Positions 1-5,193 of a stretch of 6,109 nucleotides of DNA are shown here, in pieces. A program made the position numbers and the translations under genes. How positions within the stretch are numbered: position 1 is the first letter of the stretch; every line of letters begins with the position of its first letter. The notes under the pieces were generated by a model that saw only the letters and a program-made list of their open reading frames with translations, was not told the DNA's origin and ran no database searches. The stretch is from Thermoleophilia bacterium (GTDB lineage: Bacteria; Actinomycetota; Thermoleophilia; Gaiellales; Gaiellaceae), in the NCBI GenBank assembly GCA_025936595.1, contig JAICTB010000143.1, positions 1 to 6,109 of the forward strand. Direction: 5' to 3'.

Positions 1-278
1 GCGCGGAACCAGTTCGAGTGCGGCTGCATCCCGAGCACCACCCAGCCGGCGACGATCAGCACCGGCAGGAATCCGAACAGGAACATCCCCGGCGGGTGAC
101 CGGTGCGGCCGCGGAGCTGCGACAGTGCGAACACCACCCCGGCGCCCGCGACGATCCCGTACGCGGCCCAGTAGCCGCCCGTGCTGCCGCGGCCGATCTG
201 CGCCGCGACCCACAGCAGGACACCCGCGACTGCCGCTCCGAGGAGCGTCGCGCCTGCTCTGCTCCATCCATTCACCAT
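1..278 (-). CDS. Small multi-pass membrane protein, C-terminus cut off by the window edge
   Basis: The reading frame is open from an ATG at 278 to the left edge, 92 codons with no stop, so the gene is partial. The visible protein starts MVNGWSRAG and is mostly hydrophobic. I see about three membrane segments: residues ~9-29 (ATLLGAAVAGVLLWVAAQI), ~37-56 (YWAAYGIVAGAGVVFALSQL) and ~66-86 (GMFLFGFLPVLIVAGWVVLG), joined by short loops. The start is well supported by a near-perfect Shine-Dalgarno sequence, AGGAGGG, 5 bases upstream. The gene is divergent from the ABC ATPase, with a 52-base gap between the two starts. I do not recognise the family and can assign no function beyond integral membrane protein. 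The remaining C-terminal domain, if any, lies outside the window. Confidence 0.72.
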   Translation of the reverse strand, partial: MVNGWSRAGATLLGAAVAGVLLWVAAQIGRGSTGGYWAAYGIVAGAGVVFALSQLRGRTGHPPGMFLFGFLPVLIVAGWVVLGMQPHSNWFR

Positions 279-283
279 GGGTT

Positions 284-290
284 CCCTCCT
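284..290 (-). promoter_or_regulatory. Strong ribosome binding site for the minus-strand membrane protein
   Basis: Read on the minus strand the sequence is AAAAGGAGGGAACCC followed by ATG. AGGAGGG matches the anti-Shine-Dalgarno sequence almost perfectly and lies 5 bases from the start at 278. It fixes that start and contrasts with the weak or absent sites ahead of most other genes here. Confidence 0.75.
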
Positions 291-291
291 T

Positions 292-322
292 TTGAGGTAA
301 ACGCCCGGGAACGGATTAGAGT
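292..322 (+). promoter_or_regulatory. Candidate leaderless promoter of the ABC ATPase gene
   Basis: A -10-like TAGAGT (317-322, matching TANNNT) ends 8 bases before the ATG at 331, which would put the transcription start at or next to the start codon. A possible -35, TTGAGG (292-297), lies 19 bases upstream of the -10, longer than the usual 16-18. No good Shine-Dalgarno sequence precedes 331; an AGG directly abuts the ATG. A leaderless transcript is therefore an inference from spacing. If true, the alternative TTG start at 322 would be excluded because it overlaps the -10. Confidence 0.4.
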
Positions 323-330
323 TGCGCAGG

Positions 331-1068
331 ATGGCGCTGCTCTCCGTCCGCAACGTCACCCGCCGCTTCGGAGGGATCGTCGCCATCGACGCCGTCTCCC
401 TCGACGTCGCGAAGGGCCAGATCGTCGGCCTGATCGGCCCGAACGGCGCCGGCAAGACCACCCTCTTCAACGTGATCACCCGGCTCTACAGGCCGGATTC
501 CGGCGAGCTGGAGTTTGACGGCAAGAGCCTCCTGCGCACGCCGCCGCACCGGATCGTCCGACGCGGCATCGCGCGCACCTTCCAGAACGTCGAACTCTTC
601 CGGACGATGACCGTGCTCGACAACGTGCTCGTCGGCACCCACACGCGCACGAGGCCGTTCCGCTCCGGGGCGGCGCGGGAGCGTGCGCTGGAGGCGCTCG
701 ACTACGTCGGCATCGGAGCCGTTGCGAACCGTCCGGCGTCGGGGCTCCCGTTCGGGACGCTCAAGCGCGTCGAGCTCGCGCGGGCCCTCGTCGCCGAGCC
801 ACGGCTCCTGCTGCTCGACGAGCCCGCCGGCGGGTTGAACCACGAGGAGGTCTCGGAGCTCGGCGCTTTCATCCGCCGGTTGCGCGACGACTTCGACCTC
901 ACCGTGCTCCTCGTCGAGCACCATATGGGGCTCGTGATGAGCACGGCGGAGCACATCCACGTTCTCGACTTCGGCCGCAAGATCGCAGAGGGAACGCCGG
1001 ACGAGGTTCAGCGCAACCCGGCGGTGATCGAGGCGTATCTCGGAGCAGAGTCGAACGAAGCCGCGTGA
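331..1068 (+). CDS. LivG-type ABC transporter ATP-binding protein
   Basis: A 245-residue cytoplasmic ATPase that would power import through a branched-chain amino acid type (HAAT) ABC transporter. Visible motifs: Walker A GPNGAGKT (36-43); Q-loop in RTFQNVELF with Gln85; signature region LPFGTLKRVELARAL (139-153), the LivG/LivF variant of LSGGQ; Walker B LLLLDEP (159-165); and the H-loop His197 in VEHHM. The C-terminal tail DFGRKIAEGTPDEVQRNP (213-230), ending in EAYLG, matches the extension typical of LivG proteins (BCA_ABC_TP_C). The length is usual for the family. I chose ATG 331 over an in-frame TTG at 322 because MALLSVRNVTRRFGG is the normal LivG beginning. The usual permease (LivH/LivM), LivF and binding-protein genes are not adjacent in this window, so the substrate is open. 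Its stop overlaps the phosphatase start. Confidence 0.93.
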   Translation: MALLSVRNVTRRFGGIVAIDAVSLDVAKGQIVGLIGPNGAGKTTLFNVITRLYRPDSGELEFDGKSLLRTPPHRIVRRGIARTFQNVELFRTMTVLDNVLVGTHTRTRPFRSGAARERALEALDYVGIGAVANRPASGLPFGTLKRVELARALVAEPRLLLLDEPAGGLNHEEVSELGAFIRRLRDDFDLTVLLVEHHMGLVMSTAEHIHVLDFGRKIAEGTPDEVQRNPAVIEAYLGAESNEAA

Positions 1069-1811
1069 CCCGTTCCCTCGAGTGGAGCGGTTGTGTCAAC
1101 GTGCGCGATCTCGGCGGCGTGCCGACGTCGGGCGGCGGAGAGACGCGCTTCCGCGCGTACGTGCGCGCCGACAACATCCGCCGGCTGACCGACGACGGCT
1201 GGCGCGCGCTCGCGGATCACGGCGTCGTCCGCATCGTCGATCTGCGCTGGCCCGAGGAGCTCGAGCAGGACGCGCCGCGCGACGTCGACATCGACGTCGT
1301 GCACGTGTCGCTGCTCGGCGAGCTCGACTTCGACTACAAGGACGACATCGAGGACTACATGGCGGCGGGCGACCCCGCGGGCTACTGGTCGTCGTCCTAC
1401 AGCGGCATCCTCGAGGAATACCGCGCGAACTTCGGACGCGCGCTCGCGGCGATCGCCGATGCGCCCGACGGCACCGTCCTGTTCCACTGCGCGGGCGGGA
1501 AGGACCGCACCGGCCTGATCTCGGCGCTGCTGCTCCGCCTCGCCGGGGCGCCGATCGACGCGATCGCCGAGGACTACGCGCTGTCGGAGGCGAATCTGGC
1601 GCGCGGGCCGCGAACATGGATCGACTCGGCGCCCGACGAGGAGGTTCGCCGGCAGCGCGAGTTCATGCAGCAGACGCCGTCCGCCGCCATGGCGCGCACG
1701 CTCACGCAGCTGGAGGAGCGATACGGCAGCGTCGAGGCCTATCTCCGCGCGGCCGGGCTCGACGGCGAGCAGCTCGCACGGCTTCGGGACCGCCTGGCAC
1801 GACCTGCGTAA
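1065..1811 (+). CDS. MptpB/LipA-like protein tyrosine phosphatase
   Basis: A 248-residue protein of the Y_phosphatase3 (PF13350) type, which removes phosphate from tyrosine residues and, in some relatives, from phosphoinositides. The catalytic P-loop HCAGGKDRTG (141-150) contains nucleophile Cys142, Lys146, Asp147 and Arg148, fitting the HCX5R signature; the Lys-Asp pair is typical of the MptpB/LipA group. The N-terminal NVRDLGG (12-18) and IVDLRWPEE (57-65) are other family hallmarks. No signal peptide or membrane segment is seen, so it is probably cytoplasmic, although some relatives are secreted without a classical signal. The start is a GTG whose first three bases lie inside the ABC gene's end (GTGA overlap), suggesting translational coupling. 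The physiological substrate cannot be read from sequence. Confidence 0.92.
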   Translation: MTRSLEWSGCVNVRDLGGVPTSGGGETRFRAYVRADNIRRLTDDGWRALADHGVVRIVDLRWPEELEQDAPRDVDIDVVHVSLLGELDFDYKDDIEDYMAAGDPAGYWSSSYSGILEEYRANFGRALAAIADAPDGTVLFHCAGGKDRTGLISALLLRLAGAPIDAIAEDYALSEANLARGPRTWIDSAPDEEVRRQREFMQQTPSAAMARTLTQLEERYGSVEAYLRAAGLDGEQLARLRDRLARPA

Positions 1812-1832
1812 ATCGGCAGGATGCCCGCGCGC

Positions 1833-1845
1833 GGGGGAGAAGAAG
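1833..1845 (+). promoter_or_regulatory. Purine-rich ribosome binding site favouring the start at 1854
   Basis: GGGGGAGAAGAAG ends 8 bases before ATG 1854. The GGAG core itself is about 14 bases away, longer than ideal. It supports 1854 over the in-frame ATG at 1821, which would add 11 charged residues before the signal peptide. Weak evidence taken alone. Confidence 0.4.
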
Positions 1846-1853
1846 TCCGCCTC

Positions 1854-2915
1854 ATGCGCCGTCTCGTCGCGCTCATCTTCCTCGCCGCGCTGCTCGCGGC
1901 CGTTCCGGTGGCTCACGCCGGCGTGAACCCGCAGATCGCGGGCCTGCAGGTCGCGCTGCGTGCGCACGGCCTCTACCTCGCGCAGATCGACGGGATCGCA
2001 GGCCCGCGCACGGCCGCGGCCGTCCAGGCGTTCCAGCGCAAGCACGGCCTCCACATCGGCGTGGCGGACGCCGCCACCCGCAAGGCGCTGGGGCCGCTCG
2101 GCGCGCCGCTCTTCGGCTCGCGCGTGCTCCGGCGCGGCGACTTCGGCTGGGACGTCTCCGTGCTCCAGTTCCTGCTCACGCGTCGCGGCATCTACTCGGG
2201 CGCGCTCGACGGCTACATGGGCAAGGAGACGGCGGCCGCGCTGCGCCGCTATCAGCGGCTGATGCACCTCGACGTCGACGCGGTCGTCGGACCGCGGACG
2301 CTTTCCTCGATCGTGCATCGCGACCGTGTACCGGTGCGCGTGCACTCCGTGACGGTTGCGGCGGCGGTTCACGTCGTGCGAACGGGCGACACGTTGACGG
2401 CGATCGCAGCGGCCCACGGGACCACGATCGCCGCGCTCGCGCAGGCGAACAAGATCGATCCCGCGAAGCCGATCATCATCGGCCAGCGCCTGCGGCTACC
2501 GGTTGCGACGGCGGGGCTCGTCCCGGCGCAGAGCGCGGTGCGATCGATGCTGGACGCGTGGTCTGGGCGCCTCGGCGTCGATCCGCATCTGATCCGCGCG
2601 CTCGCGTGGATGGAGTCCGGCTTCCAGACGCGAATCGTCTCGAGCGCCGGGGCGCGCGGCGTCCTGCAGACGCTCCCGAGCACACGTGCCTATGTCGAGA
2701 ACGTGCTCGCAGGCAAGCCGTTGCCGCACACCGTCGACGGCGACATCGAGGTGGGTGTGCTCTACATCAAGCATCTGCTCGAGGTGTTCCACGGCAACGA
2801 GAGCCTCGCCCTCGCCGGCTGGTACCAGGGCGAGCGCGCGGTCAACGAGCACGGCGTCTACAACGTCACGAAGCCGTTCGTCGCGAACGTGCTCGCGCTC
2901 CGCCAGCGCATGTAG
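1854..2915 (+). CDS. Secreted lytic transglycosylase with two peptidoglycan-binding domains and LysM
   Basis: A 353-residue exported cell-wall enzyme. Residues 1-22 form a signal peptide (MRRLV, a hydrophobic core, then AHA before Gly23). Two PG_binding_1 repeats follow: ~28-80, with DGIAGPRTAAAVQAFQ at 46-61, and ~91-153, with DGYMGKETAAALRRYQ at 119-134. A LysM domain spans ~173-216 (VVRTGDTLTAIAAAHGTT, then GQRLRLP). The C-terminal ~230-345 is an SLT/lysozyme-like fold: Glu254 in AWMESGFQ is the expected catalytic acid, followed by SAGARGVLQTLP (264-275). The family cleaves the MurNAc-GlcNAc glycosidic bond, giving 1,6-anhydro ends. I started at ATG 1854 because it directly begins a clean signal peptide; ATG 1821 is possible and adds 11 residues. 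It follows the phosphatase gene by 42 bases. Endolysin-like or autolysin roles are alternatives to a housekeeping function. Confidence 0.92.
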   Translation: MRRLVALIFLAALLAAVPVAHAGVNPQIAGLQVALRAHGLYLAQIDGIAGPRTAAAVQAFQRKHGLHIGVADAATRKALGPLGAPLFGSRVLRRGDFGWDVSVLQFLLTRRGIYSGALDGYMGKETAAALRRYQRLMHLDVDAVVGPRTLSSIVHRDRVPVRVHSVTVAAAVHVVRTGDTLTAIAAAHGTTIAALAQANKIDPAKPIIIGQRLRLPVATAGLVPAQSAVRSMLDAWSGRLGVDPHLIRALAWMESGFQTRIVSSAGARGVLQTLPSTRAYVENVLAGKPLPHTVDGDIEVGVLYIKHLLEVFHGNESLALAGWYQGERAVNEHGVYNVTKPFVANVLALRQRM

Positions 2916-2941
2916 CTGTGCCGGCCGTCCGCCGCGCGAGC

Positions 2942-2947
2942 TAGCGT
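2942..2947 (+). promoter_or_regulatory. Candidate -10 element of a leaderless DUF1003 transcript
   Basis: TAGCGT fits TANNNT and ends 6 bases before the GTG at 2954. No Shine-Dalgarno sequence lies between it and the start, and I see no convincing -35. The spacing is what a leaderless mRNA would need. Inference only. Confidence 0.35.
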
Positions 2948-2953
2948 CGGCCC

Positions 2954-3388
2954 GTGGACCGGCACGATCCGATGCGCCACCTGCACGGCCAGGAGCACCT
3001 GCGCGGCGCGTTCGGCAACGACGCGTTCGGGCGGGCCGCGGAGCGCGGCGCACGGTTCTTCGGGACGCCGAAGTACATCGTCGGCCAGTCGCTGATCGTC
3101 GTCGCATGGGTGGTCCTGAATGCGATCGGCTGGTCGCTCCGCTGGGACCCGTACCCGTTCATCCTCCTGAACCTCGCGTTCTCGACCCAGGCCGCGTACG
3201 CGGCGCCGTTGATCCTGCTCGCGCAGTCGCGCCAGGCCGTGCGCGACCAGGCACACGCCGAGGCGGGGGCGCAGCACATGGAGGAGCTCTCGCGCAAGCA
3301 GGAGCAGCTGCTCGACGAGAACACGAAGCTGACGGTGGAGATCCACCGGCTCTCGACCGAGATCCACGCGCGCGTCATCTCGCCATGA
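2954..3388 (+). CDS. DUF1003 two-helix membrane protein with a C-terminal coiled coil
   Basis: A 144-residue protein of the DUF1003 (PF06210) family, whose function is unknown. The family core is clear: FFGTPKYIVGQSLIVVAWVV from residue 35, then WDPYPFILLNLAFSTQAAYA from 64, then APLILLAQSRQ from 84. Two membrane segments lie at about 41-60 and 66-90. After the second helix the chain is charged and heptad-like (about 95-139, QHMEELSRKQEQLLDENTKL and on), so a cytoplasmic coiled coil is likely and the protein may oligomerise. The GTG start at 2954 leaves a 33-residue polar N-terminus rich in His, Arg and Asp before the core. No SD is visible. The stop TGA overlaps the ATG of the next gene (ATGA), so the two are probably translated together. 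Confidence 0.9.
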   Translation: MDRHDPMRHLHGQEHLRGAFGNDAFGRAAERGARFFGTPKYIVGQSLIVVAWVVLNAIGWSLRWDPYPFILLNLAFSTQAAYAAPLILLAQSRQAVRDQAHAEAGAQHMEELSRKQEQLLDENTKLTVEIHRLSTEIHARVISP

Positions 3389-3822
3389 CGCGGGCCTGCG
3401 CGATCCTGCTCCTGCTCGCGGTCTGCGGCGGCGCGCAGGCCGCACGCCTGCCGGGCGTCAGGACGCCGTCGCGCAACATCAGCTGCTTCTACGTCCCGAT
3501 CCGGCCGACCATGCACGCGAACCTGCTCTGCACCATCAAGGAAGCCGCCTATACGGCGGCGCTGCAGAAGCGCTGCAGCTCGCCGCCGACGGGCCTCGAC
3601 TGGCACGGCTTCGAGCTCGGCGACGCGAAGAAGGCCAACGTCGTCTGCGCCGGCGGGATCATGTACGACGCGCGCGACACGCCCTCCTACGTCACGCTCG
3701 CCTACGGCAGGCGGTGGCGGTACCGGTCGTTCACGTGCACCTCGCGCGTCACCGGCCTCACGTGCACGAACGGCCGCGGGCACGGGCTCTTCCTCTCGCG
3801 TGCCTCCTACAGGCTCTGGTAG
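3385..3822 (+). CDS. Small secreted six-cysteine protein, DUF6636-like
   Basis: A 145-residue predicted secreted protein. MTRACAILLLLAVCGGAQA (1-19) is a short signal peptide ending in a signal peptidase I-like AQA. The preceding LAVC is not a good lipobox because Val sits at the -1 position. The mature part has six cysteines (34, 49, 64, 88, 118, 127), enough for three disulfides. The pattern TPSRNISCFY (27-36), LAYGRRWRYRSFTCTS (105-120), TGLTCTNGRGHGLFLSR (123-139) then ASYRLW resembles the actinobacterial DUF6636 family as I remember it; I cannot confirm this by search. Function unknown. The start overlaps the DUF1003 stop by 4 bases, and the last 16 bases overlap the end of lysA on the other strand. 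It could be a periplasmic or cell-surface structural protein; no catalytic motif is seen. Confidence 0.83.
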   Translation: MTRACAILLLLAVCGGAQAARLPGVRTPSRNISCFYVPIRPTMHANLLCTIKEAAYTAALQKRCSSPPTGLDWHGFELGDAKKANVVCAGGIMYDARDTPSYVTLAYGRRWRYRSFTCTSRVTGLTCTNGRGHGLFLSRASYRLW

Positions 3823-5078
3823 AGCTCGAGCGCGAGCAGGTCGTCGACCGTCTCGCGGCGGCGGATCAGGCGCGCCTCGCCGTTCGAGACGAGTACCGCG
3901 GGCGGCCGCGGCACCGCGTTGTACGTGGAAGACATCGCGAGCGTGTACGCGCCCGTCACGGGAACGGCGAGCACGTCGCCGCGGCGCGGCGCGGGAAGCT
4001 CGACCCGCTCGATCAGGACGTCGCCCGACTCGCAGTGCTTGCCGGCGATCGCGTACGCCTCTGCCGCCGGCTCGTCGACGCGGTTCGCGAGCAGCGCCGT
4101 GTAGCGCGCGTTGTACATCGCCGGGCGTGGGTTGTCCGACATGCCCCCGTCGACCGTGACGTATGTGGTCGCGGCGCTCGCGCGCTTGACGGCGCCGACG
4201 GTGTAGAGCGTCACTCCCGCGCGCGAGACGAGCGAGCGCCCGGGCTCCAGCACGAGTGCGGTCGACGGCAGCGCCTGGAGCTGGAACGCGCGCTGCAGCT
4301 CGCCGACGAGACCACCGACGAACTCGGCGACGGTGAACGACGGCTCCTCGATCACGTGGCGCACGCCCAGGCCGCCGCCGAGGTCGATCGTGCCGGGCGT
4401 CCAGTCGAGCTCCGCGCGCAGTCGCGCCGCGAACTGCGCGACCCAGTCGACCGTCATCAGCGCCGCGCCGAAATGCATCAGCTGCGAGCCGACGTGCACG
4501 TGCAGCCCCTCGCACTCCGGCAGGCGCCGGATCGCCTCGACCGCGTCCTCCGGTGGAAGCCCGAACTTCGACCCGTGGTGCGCGGTCTTGACCGCCTCGT
4601 GGGTGTCGGCCTCGATGCCCGGAGTGACCCGGATCAGGAAGCGCGCGCCTCCGGACGCCTTCGCGCGCTCGAGCTCGTCGAGCGAGTCGAGCACGATCAG
4701 CGCGTCCGCGTCAGCCGCGCGGCGGAGCAGCTCCTCCTCCTTGTTGTTGCCGTGGATCACGAGCCGTTCGCCCGGCAGCCCGGCGCGCAGCGCGAACTCG
4801 AGCTCGCCCGCGGTCGAGACGTCTGCGCCGAGTCCCTCCTCCGCAAGCAGTCGCAGCACGGCGACCGAAGGGAACGCCTTCGTTCCGTACGCGATCAGCG
4901 CGCCCGGAGCGGCGGCGCGATAGGCCTGCGCCTGGGCGCGCAGCGTCTGCTCGTCGTAGACGACGAGCGGCGTCCCGAACCTGCGCGCGAGCTCCGACGC
5001 CGGCACGCCGCCGAGCTCGAGCTCGCCGTTCTCGACGGCGGCGGTGTCCGGGAAAAGGTGGTTGAGTAGCGCGTCCAC
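3807..5078 (-). CDS. lysA: Diaminopimelate decarboxylase
   Basis: A 423-residue cytoplasmic PLP enzyme that decarboxylates meso-diaminopimelate to L-lysine, the last step of lysine synthesis. Visible motifs: the PLP lysine Lys67 in AYGTKAFP (63-70); ADVSTAGELEFALRAG (85-100); HGNNK (109-113); HVGSQ (195-199); the phosphate-binding glycine loop DLGGGLGVRH (232-241); EPGR (278-281); KHCESGD with Cys349 (347-353), which contributes to the active site across the dimer; and GAYTLAMSSTYN (377-388). Length is normal. The frame stays open upstream to 5705, but I chose GTG 5078 because the family N-terminus (LFPDTAAVENGELELGGV) starts just after it and no earlier good start codon lies near. No SD precedes it. 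It is convergent with the secreted-protein gene and divergent from leuS, so probably monocistronic. Confidence 0.96.
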   Translation of the reverse strand: MDALLNHLFPDTAAVENGELELGGVPASELARRFGTPLVVYDEQTLRAQAQAYRAAAPGALIAYGTKAFPSVAVLRLLAEEGLGADVSTAGELEFALRAGLPGERLVIHGNNKEEELLRRAADADALIVLDSLDELERAKASGGARFLIRVTPGIEADTHEAVKTAHHGSKFGLPPEDAVEAIRRLPECEGLHVHVGSQLMHFGAALMTVDWVAQFAARLRAELDWTPGTIDLGGGLGVRHVIEEPSFTVAEFVGGLVGELQRAFQLQALPSTALVLEPGRSLVSRAGVTLYTVGAVKRASAATTYVTVDGGMSDNPRPAMYNARYTALLANRVDEPAAEAYAIAGKHCESGDVLIERVELPAPRRGDVLAVPVTGAYTLAMSSTYNAVPRPPAVLVSNGEARLIRRRETVDDLLALELYQSL

Positions 5079-5081
5079 GGG

Positions 5082-5087
5082 TATGCT
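5082..5087 (+). promoter_or_regulatory. Candidate -10 element of the leuS leader transcript
   Basis: TATGCT matches TATAAT at four of six bases, including the key TA...T. It ends 7 bases before the GTG at 5095, as a leaderless transcript would need. A -35-like TTGAGT (5062-5067) is present, but the 14-base spacer is too short to be convincing. The element sits only 4 bases from the lysA start codon on the other strand, and its -35 region would lie inside the lysA coding sequence. Confidence 0.45.
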
Positions 5088-5115
5088 GATGATCGTGAAT
5101 CTGCTTCTTACCTGA
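5083..5115 (+). CDS. Leucine-rich leader peptide of leuS (attenuation leader)
   Basis: A ten-codon frame ATG CTG ATG ATC GTG AAT CTG CTT CTT ACC TGA encodes MLMIVNLLLT. Four of ten residues are leucine and three are consecutive (codons at 5101-5109), two of them CTT; none of the 21 leucine codons in the visible part of leuS is CTT. If the -10 at 5082-5087 is right, the transcript would begin at about 5095 and the peptide would be the shorter MNLLLT from GTG 5095; ATG 5089 is a third option. No SD is seen. Placed just ahead of a terminator and leuS, it reads as a sensor of charged leucyl-tRNA: stalling at the leucine run under leucine shortage would change downstream folding. Translation is inferred from context; such a short frame could occur by chance. 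Confidence 0.6.
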   Translation: MLMIVNLLLT

Positions 5116-5119
5116 GTCA

Positions 5120-5164
5120 GGGAGGTAACGCGGCCCCGCCGCGGCAGCTTCCCACGGGCCTCTC
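5120..5164 (+). promoter_or_regulatory. Candidate antiterminator region with competing RNA pairings
   Basis: Three mutually informative pairings can be drawn. GGGAGG (5120-5125) pairs with CCTCTC (5159-5164), with one G-U pair plus a possible U-G extension at 5126/5158; this would occupy the 5' arm of the terminator. The same GGGAGG can instead pair with CTTCCC (5148-5153), leaving the terminator free. CGCGGC (5129-5134) and GCCGCG (5138-5143) form a 6-bp hairpin inside either. A ribosome at the leader stop (5113-5115) would be expected to cover GGGAGG, whereas one stalled on the leucine codons would probably leave it exposed. Which fold wins was not computed. Confidence 0.45.
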
Positions 5165-5185
5165 CTTCGAGAGGCTTTTCTCTTT
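5158..5185 (+). terminator. Intrinsic terminator (attenuator) ahead of leuS
   Basis: GCCTCTC (5158-5164) and GAGAGGC (5169-5175) form a perfect 7-bp stem with the 4-base loop CTTC, followed by TTTTCTCTTT (5176-5185). Such a T-rich tail is striking in GC-rich DNA. It lies 13 bases before the leuS ATG and after the leucine leader frame, so it cannot end any upstream plus-strand gene (lysA is on the other strand). Its placement fits a conditional terminator controlling leuS. Confidence 0.7.
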
Positions 5186-5187
5186 CC

Positions 5188-5193
5188 AGGGGA
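5188..5193 (+). promoter_or_regulatory. Ribosome binding site of leuS
   Basis: AGGGGA ends 5 bases before the ATG at 5199, a reasonable Shine-Dalgarno position. It lies after the terminator, so leuS can be translated independently once transcription reads through. Confidence 0.55.

Noticed and set aside
322..330. TTG start at 322 for the ABC ATPase
   Set aside because: It overlaps the likely -10 element, and the LivG N-terminus is normal from ATG 331. It remains a possibility if the promoter call is wrong.
1008..2417. A 469-codon open frame on the minus strand
   Set aside because: It lies opposite the phosphatase and transglycosylase genes, has low-complexity Arg/Ala/Val/Asp composition and no family motif; a GC-rich shadow.
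2916..2941. Terminator after the transglycosylase gene
   Set aside because: The short gap is GC-rich but I find no hairpin with a T-rich tail.
1082..2944. A 620-codon open frame on the plus strand across the phosphatase and transglycosylase genes
   Set aside because: Its translation is Arg/Ala/Pro-rich with no recognisable domain, and it runs through two genes with clear motifs in other frames. Long spurious frames are expected in DNA this GC-rich.
3418..3435. Lipoprotein lipobox in the six-cysteine protein (LAVC, Cys14)
   Set aside because: Position -1 is Val, not Gly, Ala or Ser, and a good signal peptidase I site (AQA) follows at residues 17-19.
2941..4515. A 524-codon minus-strand open frame and a 451-codon plus-strand frame (3714-5069) overlapping lysA and its neighbours
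   Set aside because: Both have biased composition and sit across DUF1003, DUF6636-like and lysA coding regions that have real motifs in other frames.
5120..5126. GGGAGGT as a ribosome binding site for a gene
   Set aside because: No ATG, GTG or TTG lies at a suitable distance downstream; the segment is better explained as part of an RNA fold.
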